A stretch of DNA of 64,000 bases from Phallusia mammillata (GCA_003260075.1 QLIY01000208.1:122947-186946), one strand, 5' to 3'. Counted from the stretch's first letter, positions 41,842 through 56,620 are shown. Notes: generated by a model from the sequence alone, not told the origin. A program made the numbers and translations.

Positions 41842-44474
41842 ATGCTGAAGTTTATACTTGGATATTTTATTGTGGTCGCATGTTGCGGCTGTGCCGTCAA
41901 ACTCGACCAGCCGTGCAATAATAAGGTGAGTTGCTGGTTAATTTGTTTGCTTCTCAGTGGCGCCGGGGGCTTAATTTTACTATCACTGTCAAAAAAGGTA
42001 CATTAGTTTCTACCTAAATTCTCTGCAATCATAGGCTTACGTTAAGCCAAGTAGCTTTTTTGAAATTCCTCGCCACGAGTGATCAAACGGAATTAGAAGT
42101 TAAAACCCCTAGATCGTGGTCCTAATATTGTACGGGTTTGTTGGGGTGGAAACCGACGTCCTTTTGTTTCGGGTGCGTCGGTGTTGCAAACTTGTGTGTC
42201 CGGGATAAAGCGGGATTAACTTTGCAGGTCACTGCACCGATTAGTCGCGAAACATTCGAAGCTTTGACAGAACTGGACTGTCGGAGCGATTAGCCCATTT
42301 CGGAATCTAAATCCACATTCAATCGGTTCAATGTAGCGGGAAACAGGAAATGAGAGTAGACCATATTTGAATATTGTAATTTTTATTCACAGGGCCGACG
42401 AAACTCGTTTTTGTGGAAAATCAAGCGAAACCCGCCAGCCTACTTTTTTGGGACCATTCACGTCCCATACACGAGAGTGTGGAGCCATATTCCCACCTTT
42501 TCAAAGGTAAGACCGAAAATTAAACATCCCTTATTCATGGTACACTTGTGTTGATACTTAGAACGTGTACTTATGCACTAAAGCACATTTTTGGAATTTC
42601 TCTGTGGCGGTGGGACTCGCACGCACACTCCGTCACCAGCGTTCCGACAATTTCTACCTTGCACCGCAAATTAAAGCCAATTATCGTAATTCGACGGCTG
42701 CGATATCTACGTAGCCGGCGCATAATTTCATGTCGGTGCTTGTAAATCAGTACGCGGGGTACAATTGATCTGTTGGACGAACCAGCGGGAAACCTAATAT
42801 TCCTTTCCCGCGCAGAGGGCTTTCCGCAGCAGTGAAAATGTTTTCTTCGAGCTTGATCTCACCAACGATGATACCAGGGCGTCCTTGTCCCGATGCCAAA
42901 TGCTTCCCGGTGGCACAGATCTCCGCGAAATCCTCCCCAGCGACCTCTACCAGAGGCTTAAAAGTCATCTGGACTACGTGAGACGCGCCATGCCCGGCTG
43001 GTTGACCTCCGAGCAAGCGGGAAACGGTAACGGAAGTTTTTGAATTTGTCATCCTAAGGTCTCTTGTGTTTTTATAAGGCCACCCAACGCGATCTCCGTT
43101 AACGCTCGCAAAAAATACCCGAAATAGGTCTTAAGGGGTTATCGTTCATATGAGTAACCTCCCTTAAACTACTATTGGTTCATGTTACCGACGGCTGTCG
43201 TAAATATATCCTCTAACTCTTGAAACAATTTTTATTTTCGAAATACCAACACAAGTATTGCTGAACCGTATCTCCGGAAGTATCGGTTCGTGTTTTCAAT
43301 CGCTTAAACCCAACTTTATGTTCTTCTCCCCTAGGGTGGTATGCCGACAATTTGTTCGATGCGATTGCCGGCAACTGGGAACGCAAGAGGCCGGTGTGGG
43401 TCATGCTGATGGTGAACTCCCTTACGGAGGCTGATATTCGCACACAAGGAATTCCTGTACTCGACCTGCATCTAGCGCACGAAGCAGGCAGGCTTGGTAA
43501 AAACGTCGGTGCCGTGGAGGAAGTTGATGAGCAATGTAAACCGCTCAATGGGCTTAACTTGACGCAGGTAATTATAAAGTCTGCATGACTGCGTAAAAAC
43601 TAAATGCGGTGGTATCTGAAACGTTTTTACTGTTCAGAAATTCACGATAAGTTGTTGTTTATACATAATCGATTTGGTTTAAATTTAAATAGAACTCTCT
43701 GATTTCATTGTATAGTTGTCACCCCCAACTTCATAAATTAAAAAAATAATAGTATTAAGAAAATGACGATATACAACTGAAACATGTAAGTTTCATGCAA
43801 ATTCTGTACAAATCTAAACGCCATTTTTTAACACAATAGGTTTTGTTTGCTTTGAATCACACGCTGCTGATGCAAGAACGTTTAAGATTCGGAACAGTGG
43901 CTCCCCCGTACACAACTGACGACCTAATACACCAGTACAACTGCGGGGATCTCAACTCATCAATCTTCGACAGTGATTCGTCCCAGGTACTGAGCGAACT
44001 TTCTGACTGCTGTCTGACCGTGAAGAGGGTGTTACTTGCTAGCTTAATGACAGCTTTCGCGCTTGAAAATATCCGTTGGTTAAGTTGGGCGCAGTCTTCT
44101 CCAGCCCGAGATTCAAGGCCCAGCGCACGATATGTCCAGGATGTAAATTTTGCTTGACTGACACCAGGATTTGTATGGCAGTTTCTCCTTAATAAATTAT
44201 TGCGCGTCGCTCGTGCTATCTGAAAAATTGCTGAAATTTGTAGAAAACATCAATTAGCATTCCACCATATTTAATTAAATGATGCTTGAATGCAAAAATA
44301 TTTAAAAAGACATTCAAAATCAATCCTAAACGTATAGTCTGCACATCCGTTTTTGAAAGTCATTGGCATAAATAATAAATCAAAATTCCATGTGGTTTTG
44401 TTACCTATACACAGGCTTTTCTGCAATTATTCCTTTTTTTCAGTTTCCCAAACTGGTAAATGACACAGATTTGG

Positions 44475-44545
<71 letters not shown>

Positions 44546-47500
44546 AGACAGAAAGCAGGGAGGCCAAGGAAATGGCTGATAACGTTGATTACTACTTCAA
44601 AAAAGAGTTGATTTATCGACGGAATGAACGAATGGCTCATCGCGTCAAAACCCTGTTAAAACAACACTCAGACGAAAGCTTTTTCTTCGCCTTCGGTGCC
44701 GGTAAGCAAACATTGTTTTTACGTGTGGTTATTAACGGATGCTAATTCGAGTTTGTTCTCCCGTCAACAGTCTTAACCTAATAGAAACGAAGTATTCGTT
44801 TTGGCCAAGTCTGTGATGAGCAGTAATCAAATTTCATGCCTGATTTATCTCTGAACTTTCTGCTCCTGGAGAGTTAGTCTACACAATGACACGCTCCCGT
44901 GCACAACTTCGACGTGCGTGTGTGTGTGTTTGTTGCAGGCGATAACATATTATTGCGGGAGCGCAGGTTAAGTGGTTAGTTTATTTGTTTCGCGCAAAGA
45001 TAACTTTCACCCGTCTAGCGCACGTGGCGCTCGTTATAGCTTCGTCATCCTACACAAGTCCATCGCACACGGGAAGCTAAACTTGTTTTCGTTCACTGCC
45101 ACTCAAAGGAACCAAAATTACTCGATCAACGGTATCGTAACGCAGGCGAAGTTTGCCCGGGATTTTGGTGCCGAATTTCGCGTGTGAAGAAAACTTGTGT
45201 AACCGATCTTATTTTCTGAGTGCCGTAAGCTCTGTGTATAGACAAGGCAATTCCCTTCATGAGTTTGTATCGACACTTCCAGACACTGCAGCTTGCTCAG
45301 TGCTGCAATCTACGATTGTGGCTATAAATAATTTGGAAGATTAGATAATCTGCAAGGTCGTAGCCGTGTGTTTTGCCTTTGCACTGGCGCTTTTGTGCAT
45401 TGTTTACGGCCGCTATTCACCGCGCAGCATTCAGGAGTTACGTTTCCGCGTGGGAAAATACTTGTTGCAGTCTGAACAATCCAGTACTCGTAAACTGGCC
45501 GAAAAACATTCCGTAGTGCCGTGTTTGCCGTCGGAAAAAATCTTTAATTCGCGCTGCCTATCAACACAATTAAAATCTCGTAGCCTTTCGGTTCTCGACG
45601 ACTTATCTTTATCCTTCCGTGTTTGATGTGATCTTGGGGGCTGTCGTCCGATTTCGCAAAGGTCGGGTAGCATTAGCGGTGTGCTCGGAAGCCATTATGC
45701 GTGCGCTGCCGAAGTTCCCGGTCTTGGCAAATATTTGCACGCCCGTTTATTTGGACGCTGGATCTGGGTTTGAGAAGCTGGTCTTGGCGAAGTACGCGTC
45801 CCTAAAACGGTCAACGACAAGAATAGGGATTACATGCGTGAATGCATCTGTGCCGATACGGGGCGTCGAACAATCTCATCTAATGTTACCTTTCCTGACC
45901 TGTCTATCACTTCAAGTTAACACGTATTTTTTGCGGCCATATGAAGCAAACATTAAAGTCTTTATCCTCGTCCAAATATTGTTTAAATTTGGTTCAAAAA
46001 CATGTGTCTGGTTGAAGATTTTACCAAGAGTTTGCGAAACCGTTATTTTGGGGTAATTAATCAACTACGTAGCGCGTCTAAATTTCGAAGGTCGACGGTT
46101 CGCAGAGAGGAATTTTCTAGACCAGCGCGCGGCGGTTTGTGGTCAAGATATTGGTTTGATAAATCGCTTTGATGAGGCGGATAAAGCAGATATTATCAGC
46201 GACTCTCGAAAAGTGTAAATAACGATTGCTATTCCAAGGAAGACAGGCGGCAGTTGAGCGTGTGCCACAATGCCATCAATCGTCTGTGTGCCTATCAGTT
46301 TGCGGTGCGTTGACAAAAGAGAGTAGTTCTGGAATCTTAGAACACGTTCCAGCTCAGGATTCTCACAATGTACCTTTGCTGTTTTGTCCCTTTTCAAGCG
46401 GGAGCCGATGTAACTCGCCCTGGGTGGCGAAATAAACATTAGCGTAGTAAGAGGATTCAATGTGCGACGATAAAACAGCTTTGACCTCGTATTGTTGTGC
46501 CAACCTGATTTATGTCAACGATGTATCATAGTGTGTACATACATCAATAATACCCACTTCGGACTGTGGTAAGATACGGTTGCGCTTTTCGAAGACCGAC
46601 TTCTAAATGCCCTTCGAAAGGCCCACTAAGCGTTCTAGTAAATCTGTCGCTTTTCAAACATCAAAGTCCCCAGTAAAGCGTCACATGCTTAAAGATTATC
46701 CCATCGCTTAAACCGAACCTTCTGTCAAAAACGTCAAGCCCCCTTCGTTGCAAATTGCCTGCCACGCGTACGCCAATTTTCCAGTTTGGCCCTAAACCGT
46801 ATTTGCCGGCACATCGCAGCTTCGGTTTCAGCCTCGCATTTCCTGCTCGAAGCATGGAAATTGAATCATTCGCTTAGTTCTTCGCTTACAAGTTAGCGTA
46901 CAAGGCATGTGCTCAGCAGTTGCTGAGAATAATTAGCAGTTTTAAAACAAAGGGTGGGCTGTTCAGTTGGTTAGTGAGAAAACGCAATAATACGCGCTTA
47001 AAGCGTGGTTAAAAATTGCCGTCATGAACACTTTCTGTACTAGTACATGTCACTTACCTCCGTGCGAAAGTCCAGTAATTACTTGCCGTTAAGTTAATGA
47101 AATCGTTTGGTGTTTGCCCGAGGATATAGTCAATGTTTATTTGAAAACTAAAGTGCGGCCGCGATTTAGCGAATTCCAGCGACGATGTTCGGACTGTGAT
47201 GACGTAAAAAAACAAGATTGGCATTTTATCGTCGTGCGTTTAGGGATTGAATGCCCTTCTTACGTAAAACACCAGACTTTTTACAACACTGTATGTATTT
47301 ATTGATTTCAAAATTTCTGACGCATTACGAATCCCATCCAAATTTGCGATCAAAGGTCACATTATGATTGCGTAATATGAAAGTTGGTAGCCGGAAAAAC
47401 AACACCACAACAGGCAACAACGCGACACCTTTGTGCAAATTTATGAGTCAACGCGTCTCTACTTGGTTTACCAGTATTTGACTAAGGTGGCGACTAATGG

Positions 47501-50500
47501 GTGAACAGAAAACGGCAGCAGGCTTTCTGTCATCGCTGCGTGGTTTGCACAAGTCATCGACGCTACGATCTTTATCGCAAAGGACGTCGGTGCGACTGAT
47601 TAGTCGTGCAAACAGCGGTTTGTGGACGTATCAATGACCCCGCTAATCCCGAACTCAACCAGCGTTTGCGCAGGGATTTAGCAACAACGGCCTTAGACTT
47701 TACATTACCATTGGCGTAATGCACTTGTAAACACAAAACGCCAAAAATATAGGCTAGATTCACACAGGAATCACATAAATTTGAATTCCATATTTACTTG
47801 CATGTAGTCCTGACTGACAATTAGCGGCTTAAAACTGAATGCGGTCGTCCAATACGTGGGCCGTTAAAGCAATTAAATTAGCCAAGATTTGTGTATGTTT
47901 TGCCGGATCAGAGGAGGATAAGCGCATAGCGGCGCTTACGACACCCGTCACTCGTCGTTTCTCATCATAATTTTCGGCGGGTCCACTGATCTTTCTTTCT
48001 GGAGCGTCGAGCATGTGAAAACATCCTCACAACTCGTCTCGACGTTTCGCGTCATTCTCACGGCCTACGCGCTTTGATTTGCTCCCGACCGAGAAAGAAC
48101 GTGTCGTATAACGCGATGTCACGCGTATCGTGTTGGATGCGTGCAAAGCAACTGCTAATTTTATAATTGAAAGGTGCGGTTTTAGCACAACAGACAAACA
48201 TGTCGACAGGCCTGGTGGCTCACCAAGGAACGTCTCATATCGTCCACAGTAAATGTCATGAATTTGGGGCGTGTTGATTTCCCACACCCCTTCCTATGCA
48301 AACATTATCGCCTGGGTAGTGGGTCGCTGGCGATGGCGAGCCTATGCACGGCAAGTCGCATTTTCCCTCAAGATTGTCGGTTTTCGCACGCGATTTGTTA
48401 TTTCATTTTTACAGAGATTTTTTAGCTTTATATTTTCGTTATATCACGGCGCCTTGAGTTTTTGAGAGAGCCAGATGTTAGCAAGGCTTGAGGTTTGCGA
48501 GTCGTTGTTGTGTTATTTGGACTCAGCGTTCTCCTTCTGAGAAAGCCGTAAGAGTTATTCTACACCTTTGCTTCGAATGCACTTAACAGTACAAGTCACC
48601 CGCGTCGGTTTTATCTGACTCCATCTTGAGGACGGCATGCCCATATTTGGCGCAGTCTCGTCAACTGCATTTCACTGTTTTGCTGTCTCTGGTGACTTCA
48701 TTGCGTATATCACTGATGAGCCAAAATAAACAAGTTAAATTCAGAGGACCACAAACCAACGCCACATCCGAATTAGGGCTTCCTCAAACCGCTATTCAAG
48801 TTTGTAAAAAACTCGTTGATGTTATGAACATGTAACCTGTATTGAAGTCTATACGGAATTTAACCTGTGATGAAATATACGTCTTAACAACGCACCAGAG
48901 GCTTTTTAATTCACGCCGCTGTGTAATCGTGGATCAAACAAGATATTGTAGCGTGCGTGAGCCAACTTTGTACCTGACGCAGTCCAGATGACCCGTGCTG
49001 CGTTCAATTACAAACAACGTGATTCGACGTCAACCCCGTCCTACCTGTGCGTGCCTGTGGTGTAATTCTCAGTTTCTTGGACTCTTTTCGTCGTCCAGGC
49101 TATTTTCGTTTGTTTGTCTGAGCTTTGCTTAGTACATATACGGCTCACGATTCTGTTCCCGAGACGTAACAACGACGTGTTTTTAAAGTTGGTAGCCATT
49201 GTGATATAAAGACCACTGACGTTTTAAAATTCAATCCAAATATTTGCTTGGGACTGGAATGGTACCGCCTTCGTATGACGGCATAAAAATGCGTATTAGC
49301 GTTCATTATTATGGGAGAAATTCGGATTTTCTGGCGCCCGTCTGTGCAGGAAACGATTCTAATCCTGACAAATGTTATCTAGGGTTGGGGGAGGCGCGAA
49401 ATAAATCACATTGACGGTGTCTTTGTGCAAATTTAAGCGTGTCCGGACATTCGAAAGATGTGTAATGAAACGTGAACCGTGACTGATGCGTTAAAACGAA
49501 AACAGGCCGCTTGGACAAAATCCTCTTCGTCACAGAGGAAAACCGTCGGGCGAGAAACGATGATGAATCGCTGACAGATGTTGGACGATGTTTACTAACA
49601 TGGCGCGTAGAGCGGGAGTAGGACAGGCGCCTGACCTTAGACTCAAAGAAACTTGACGTTTCAAACCTTCTTTAACCTTTCGTGGCACCAGTCCGCGTAA
49701 ACAGTGACCACCCTTTGTTTATTATTTGCGTAAACCGTTTGCGACCTGAGGAAAACTGCTACCACCCACTCGGAACATGCCACAAACTGAAAACTTCTAA
49801 AATCACATATTTGAGCTAGGGTAATGAATGTTGTCTTTTGTGTAGTTAAGTTACTTTCTCACTACACTTTGTTAATTTTCAGTACCACCTGTTTAATTTG
49901 GTATGAGCGGTCTTAGGTTTATGGGTGGGAAACTCATGTTATTATCTCGTTCACGGCATAAAGTGACTCAAAATGTGTTTGTTGTGTAAACTCGTCGGCA
50001 TTTCCTCCATATCCAAATGCGAAAGTGGACGAACACATGTCGACGGTGTTGGGTTCAAGTGTTCGAAATTTCAGTCTGTACTTACTTCCGAAAAAAGTGA
50101 CAAATAACCTGTCACCCGAATGAAAACCAAGGCCACTTGAGCAAATAACGAATACAGAACTTCTTGCAATGTAACGCACCAACGTACAGGGTGAGGTCGA
50201 ATCCTCTTAGAACGGCATCGCTACGCGTGGCTAATTCAATGTAGGATTATTGAATAAGGAAATGCCGCGATTTGCTCAGTGGCTTCTGATAACTCTTTAG
50301 GCGTAAAAACGTTGTTTGTGTTCCAGCCGTGAAATAACATCGATCTAGAGATCGTATCGGGCGGTCCTTTGACCTACTACGCGTTGTGCGCCCCCAACAT
50401 AAACCCTGGCCATTGTGAATTGGCTAACGAGCAGCGCAAAGAAGTCCAACAAAACGTCCAAGTAGCATCAGCATCAGCGATCCAATTCGACACAAAGCGA

Positions 50501-53206
50501 CGCCTGTTGGTGAAACAAATCGACCGAGCACTCTTAACAGAAACTCGATTAACGAAACTAAGCGTAGGGGAGTTGAAACGAGTGTCGACGTTGTTGATTC
50601 GGTGCGGGGCGGTAACATCAAAGAGATTTCGCAGTGTTCTAGAGTTTGACTAGCGCAGGAAAAACATTAAGACTAAGGGTGTAATGTAATCGCTATTGGA
50701 TTTACAAAAAAACTTCAAAGCCTATTACTAATTGAATTAAAAGTAAACCTCTGTTCTGAGAAGCAGTTATTTTAACCATGTAATTTATGACTTTAACAAT
50801 TGTTCAAAATGTGACACTATTACATCATACTTCTACACACTCTAGTCTAGACAAATATACCTTGCGAAAATTGAGAAGTTACTCTCTGTTGAAAATTCAA
50901 GAATTTTCCCACGAATCTATCGCCTGAGTTGGTGGGTTGTCCCTAAATCGTAACGCACGCGATGTTTCGGCCAAAAAGACGTTTATGAATGGGAGACGAT
51001 CAACTAATCCAATTTAATTACTCGCCTTACGCTGTATAACAAATCGTAATCGCCGCTTGCGCCAAATAAGTGTGAGATATGTTGTCAAACACCTAATAAG
51101 GAATGCAAAGTTTATGATGCTTAAACTCCCATTGGCACTTTTCTGTTACTTGGCACGCCAGAAGCATGACATTCGTAAAATCGAGTACCTTTGATAATAA
51201 CCGCTGCCAGTCATTAGCCGACACGAGATGGAAACAGGTTTTTCGCCAAGCCGGACAAGTGATGTCTGTCAGTTGGGCTTGGGAACAAAACGGGTGGCCT
51301 TGTGATGTCGCTCTCAATTACATTCGAGCACGTGGAAGTGAGGCACGAGAGTTCTCCAACACCACCCTGAGCGGCACATCACAGACAACGCCGCCCTTTT
51401 GTTTTTACACGGGAGGACATAGTTTATTTGTTTAAGAAGCCAGTGTTGTTACCACATTTCCAGAAGTGTAAGAGCAATTATCTGAATCAGTATGCTTGGC
51501 CGCAAAAGTAGAAACTTTCTGTACACGCGTTGTTAAATGAGTAACAGATTGCTATCTATTTGACGTCATAGCGAAGTGGGAAACCAGATACAATGCGCCA
51601 TCTTGTTAAAGAGGAAATTTCTATTTGGCCTCGGATCAACTTTGATTGATTCTGTTGGTTGCCGGGAATGTCATCGGCCGTTTGGACTCTTATAGTTTTT
51701 CACCTGGCCCGCCCTGCTTGACCGTCTACCCGGCGGTGAAGGAAGCGACCGAAGCCCTCTAATTTCCCCACCACGGATAATTGCCTGACGGTGTGCAGTC
51801 TATAGTGAAATTGAGCTGTTTATTTTGCTTTGCGCCCCCTGTCCTTTTAGGGTCTTCTTGTTATCGCATCTCCCCGGTAGACTACAATGACGCGGCCGTC
51901 AACGCGGGCAGAAAATTGACCCGCGCTATGTTAAGTATGTCCAGTTCTGACCCAGTGTCGGAAAATTAAATATAAGCGCTAAAATTACGGCACAAAAATA
52001 AACACCACAACTGTTGATGGGAGCAGCGTTGTGACACGCAATATTTATGTTTATATTCTGTGCAAGTTACAAAATGTTTTTAAACGACAACAGCATTCAA
52101 TTTATTTTACTTTTTTCAGGCCACTTTCTTGGAAATGGATCAGTGATTGACTTTTTACGCAAGGACGGCTTTGAGATTGAACACTGGGAAGACGACGTGA
52201 CAAACAGGTTGGTAAATCAATGCAAACTCTTCTCAACTTTACTTCAAAGAAATTTGCGGTTTGAACCTGCTACTTAACTTTCTGCAATTAGCGTTTCGGT
52301 TGTTTTGCATTCCGTCTGTCGATCTTTATTATAACCGGTTAGACGGGCGCGTGCTTTGTACAGCGGAAACATTGATATACGTCTGCTTTGTTTTTAGGGG
52401 GAATGGCGACGACTTTCCAGACTTGACCCGAAAAATTGGGGCCAGATCGGCTAATAAGAGGCAAGTCAAACGAACCGGCGCAACTTTGAGGTAAATTGGT
52501 TTTAAAAACTAAAAATTATTGGTCAATTGTTTGATTTATAGATTTTTAGTAAACTTCGGTATCTATTACAGAAAAACTGACAAGGAACAGAAGCGCAGGA
52601 GGAGACAAAGACGTCGCCATTCTGACAAAAATGGCAGACGAAAAAAAGAAGTGAGGAAAGAGAAAAGAGGCAAGAGCAATAGGTGAGAATGATTTATTCT
52701 TATTGCTCTTTCGTATGCTTCCTTTTAAGTACTGTGTATAGCTTGGCTCACTGCCTTAACTATTGTAATAATAACTGTTAATTATTATTAACAGGTCATC
52801 CAGCAGACTTGACTTGTCCAGCTACGAAATCAGCCAAACCGACGAGGAAGTTTATCAACAAGATATTTCGCCGGTCCGTGTCATCAACCGTTACCCGACA
52901 GTCAGTCCTGCACTTCACGATATCTGGCGCAATGACAAAATTTCACGACGCAGCCATCAATATCCCAACAACCAACCTCAACCGAGTTACACGGCTTGGG
53001 GCACTCAACGCAAAGACTCTTCTTTTTATCGCAGTGTGGTTACATCCAAATCCCAAGCTCTGGACATTGAAGTATGGGCAGAACGTTACCAAAAAATGCT
53101 GGACGCTCAAAATGCCAGCAGCTCTGTGCAAGTCAGTTACCTGCTGGTCAGCTTACTGCTTGCAGCCGCAGTAATAATGTCACCAATCTTCGCAACTCTT
53201 TGGTGA
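41842..53206 (+). CDS. TRABD2: TIKI/TRABD2 Wnt-inactivating metalloprotease
   Basis: Coding exons: 41842-41925, 42393-42506, 42816-43026, 43335-43567, 43840-43986, 44444-44701, 52120-52207, 52398-52490, 52572-52682, 52795-53206. Exon 1 is a signal peptide ([20 protein letters not shown]). Strong matches to vertebrate [18 protein letters not shown] (GX2H motif 1), VFFELDL (metal-binding Glu), [20 protein letters not shown] then [33 protein letters not shown] and [13 protein letters not shown] (GX2H motif 2, split between exons 6 and 7). A basic linker (RRRRQRRRH) and a C-terminal hydrophobic segment ([14 protein letters not shown]) follow, consistent with a cell-surface protein. Family role: cleaves a few N-terminal residues from Wnt proteins, blocking signalling. 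Exon 6 contains a poly-C tract that breaks the frame (see findings). Ten coding exons otherwise agree in phase; roughly 580 residues against 517 in human TIKI2. Confidence 0.95.
44476..44544. repeat. Poly-C run of 69 bases in TIKI exon 6
   Basis: The frame arrives at codon GAC (44474-44476) and then meets 68 more C. Downstream the correct TIKI frame begins GAG ACA GAA AGC, which needs a multiple of three, so the frame is off by two. The human protein has only a short ATLPPQERIT stretch here. Most likely an assembly artefact replacing a short coding piece. Confidence 0.9.
44702..52119 (+). other. Large TIKI intron 6, no gene supported
   Basis: 7.4 kb with GC content higher than the neighbouring introns. 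Several open stretches of 60-145 codons (45366-46056, 50369-50653) lack convincing splice sites or a recognised family and most lack an ATG. No transposon ends or rRNA/tRNA genes were recognised. Confidence 0.4.
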
Positions 53207-56200
53207 ACTCGTCACGTGGCACTTTGATCGATTTTCAGCGGAGAAAAAGTGGCCAGTCCTCGACGCCTTTCGCCCATACGTACTGAGTTTAGATTGAAAC
53301 TGTGAAAATGATGCGAGTAAATCGTGAAGATGCTGCAAGTGAATACGACGCCCGATGAAACCAAGAACTAAGTGGAGCAATAAGAAACAAATGACGAGGT
53401 AAATTTTAAAATAATTTATTAGAATTGGTTAATTACAATTAAATAGGTAAAATAACTAATTTAAGAAATAAAAAAATGCACAATTACTAGATTTTTAAAT
53501 CCGAACTTTTTTTCATTGTTGTAGATGTCGATTTTCGAGAAGATTACAAACAATGAAGCACATTAGACACCAAAAACCGATCATTTAATTCAGGTGAGAA
53601 AAAATTTGTTAACAAATTCATAAGAAGATGATTCAAACTAAACATATTTTAAAATTTTGCAAATACAAAAGAAACTGCTTGTAAAGATTCACGCAAATAG
53701 CAACCTGGTATCTGCTCTGGTTGTTTAAATAAAACTATATGTTTTCGTTTTTAATTTAGATTCAACGATTTGTGATGAGAAATCCAGATGGTTCAGTATG
53801 AGAGAGATGATATTCAACTGACGTACTAAAGACGAAACTACTACTCGCAAAGTTTTGCACATCACAAAATATTGTTTATTTTTTAGCGCAAAAAAGTCAT
53901 GTTCCAACGTTTGCTTACCGTATAAAATAAAACAAAATTACACGTAATCTGTTTAGATTTGTGGCAAGGCTCAGAAAGTGATTAAATACTCGATAGGCGC
54001 AGGTGGCGGTTAGCCGGATTTCACGGGTTATTTATCAGGGTTGGCAGCTCCCTCGCATTCCCTTTAAATCTCTTAATATCCCAGGTTCGTGCGCATTTTC
54101 TACACAGGCAACTTTCGGCTGGGGCGACGAAAAACTTAAAAATCTCGTACTGTTTAAAAATGCGATTAACGTCAGCACTGCGTCATGAACATTGCAGGTG
54201 GGCAATCCTGCTCTTGGAGCCGCTTGCGTTTCATGTTGGACGGGGTGTGGGGATTTGTATGTACATACCGGGGTTACGGGGTTGGTAGGCGTTGAACGAT
54301 GTGCAAACAGGACCGGGTGAGGAAAGGGATTGGTGGGTTGTGTCATGTTTTTTTGCCAGGTATGGTGAATTTACTACACCTAAATGTAGGGGACCACAAT
54401 ACATTGTTCTGTTAGTGTTGTCAATAAATCCCAAACCCGCTGCGGTAAAATATAAAATCTTAAACGAGTTTGGCTGTTGTGAAGTCCAAATACCCACATT
54501 TGTAAAATGGTTGCTATAAATAATTTTACAATCACCTGTAACTTCCAGTGTATTATTTTACATCAGCTACCTATAGTGGTTAACGTAATTCAAACTAGCA
54601 CAACCAACTCTGAGATTCTTTCATTTAACAATATAATTTTTCAAATGTATCTGTGAAAGCCAAATATGTTCAATGAAAAGCGTATTGTTGAAAAAAAGTT
54701 CATATGGGTGGAACGTTGACCATCCCTAATATAGAGTATCTTATCTTAGACTACATCTCACATATACACATATATTGGTAAAATTGTAATCTTGTTCAGG
54801 GCTGACTCATACGCATGAGTTTAAATATGTACCGGTGTTTAGGGAGGTAAGACTTTACATTTCACCCAATTCACCTACTAAGATAAGCGAAAGAAAAAGA
54901 TCAGATGCATAACCGATGCGTGTTCGCTGTCACACGTGGCTGGCAGGGTACTTTGATGACAGCGATACACGCATTGCAAAACCCAGCATGATTCATCACC
55001 TTGAACTTGAAGGAAAGATGGACAGAGATCAAACCTTGAATCACGACCCACACAGACCATTAATAACAGCTGGGCGTGCTGTGTCGTAGGCGGGGCACAT
55101 TCCAACCGACCAAAATCGAATGCATCATTGCTTGTGCGGTTGTGAAGCGACATAAAACCACAAACACAACACCGTTTTAAGTGTTGCGAGTTGGTTTATT
55201 CGACCACAAGGATCTGTGGCACTCATCTTGTCAGTAAGTGGTTTGTCACATCAAGTTTTCAAAACATTTTGACGACAACGCCTTTTTGGCTCAGACAGTT
55301 GTGGCTGCCTTTAAGGGTCTGGCGTCTATGTCTATTGGGTTGGGCTTGTTTTGAAAAACGATGTTTAAGCTCCATGTTGCAAGATTTAGTCCAAGCCACC
55401 GTGGTCTGCAGGACTTAAGCTCCTTGACAGATTGACGTCGCCGAATAAGTTTTTGTTTTATTAACATCATGCAAATACCCATAAAGCGCTGATAATGCCA
55501 CAGATAAACAAGTAAACACACAAGTTAAATAAATATTTGTGTGTACTTTATACAAAAATACTTCACGAATTCGACCGGATTGGGAAAATAACGTAGTTCA
55601 TTGACTTTCATCATGTCGATTTACAAAGCCTTCGGATTTTGCAGGAGTAGGCTTATCGATGTTAAACTTTTCGGTGGGGCTTTACTCCCCACAACTCGCT
55701 ACACAGGGTAATAAAAACATCATTCCATTATTGGCGGCAAAGGAGGCCGTTACTCTGCGTTGGTTAAAGCAACAAGTGATTCGAAATCAGACAAGCTCTT
55801 AATACAATGAAATGAATGAATAAGGGTATGAGACCATCGACATCCGTTTGATGTCAATCCTCGATTTTGGGACCTACTCCTGTTTCATTGATTGACAGAT
55901 AGATTTGATCGGATAAAAAGTAACTTGTCGGTTGGAGATTTGGAAAAAGATTAAGTTTGTTTCGGGACAAGAGAAACAACGTACGCATGCGGTAAAATAA
56001 AAACAAAAAACGCGTTGTTTTAACCCCCCCCCCAAGAGAAACAACGTACGCATGCGGTAAAATAAAAACAAAAAACGCGTTTTATTCGATGAATTTATTT
56101 TCGAATAGGACCCAAAATATACTACACTTGAAACTAAAATAATGAAATAACGTTTTATTCCAAGGCTAAAAGAAAAAGTATTATGGAGAGCATTTAACTT

Positions 56201-56317
56201 GAAAGTCTGGTATACCCAAAAGTAAGAAATTTATGGGGAGGCCACCACGCGGAATTTCCACATTCCATATTCGTGTTTTGCAAATTGAAGCAGATGCCAA
56301 GCTTATTTTTCTCGGAA
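53207..56317. other. Intergenic after TIKI
   Basis: AT-rich sequence without supported exons. 54240-54540 is a GC-richer block (ggggtgtggggatttgtatg) that looks like a dispersed repeat, with no clear ends. Confidence 0.3.
55969..56083. repeat. Tandem allelic duplication around a 10-C run
   Basis: 55969-56023 recurs at 56034-56083 after 10 C (56024-56033). Confidence 0.85.
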
Positions 56318-56620
56318 ATGTGCAAATGTTTGTTATGGAGTAGTAAAAGAATCATCGCACTATGTTGCGCCACTCTGTTCGTACACAATTTGACGAATTC
56401 CTTTGGTCAGACTTACTCCTACCCATACCAGAGAGGCTCAAACAAGAACAACACGTTGCACCAACAATCTGTGCCATCAAAGGCTGTGTGGGCTTGCACG
56501 CGATTTGGTCTTGCAAGAAAGCGGTTTTCAAAGCACATCGACACGCAAGCTGTGTGCCCTTTCCTACACCTGACAGAAGTTTTTGCGATTCGGTGTGCCA
56601 AAACCCCGACAGGCCATTAG
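56318..56620 (+). CDS. Small ORF, possible secreted peptide precursor
   Basis: 100 codons from ATG 56318 to TAG 56618-56620. The N-terminus (KRIIALCCATLFVHNLTNS) is signal-like, followed by QTYSYPYQRG and basic sites (ARKRFSKH). An overlapping 92-codon frame in another phase (56362-56640) is equally open and has seven Cys, so I cannot tell which, if either, is real. No relatives recognised. Confidence 0.2.
   Translation: MCKCLLWSSKRIIALCCATLFVHNLTNSFGQTYSYPYQRGSNKNNTLHQQSVPSKAVWACTRFGLARKRFSKHIDTQAVCPFLHLTEVFAIRCAKTPTGH

Noticed and set aside
45366..46056. Adjacent open stretches in TIKI intron 6 as a retroelement remnant
   Set aside because: No reverse transcriptase, integrase or other motif recognised; the frames are not continuous.
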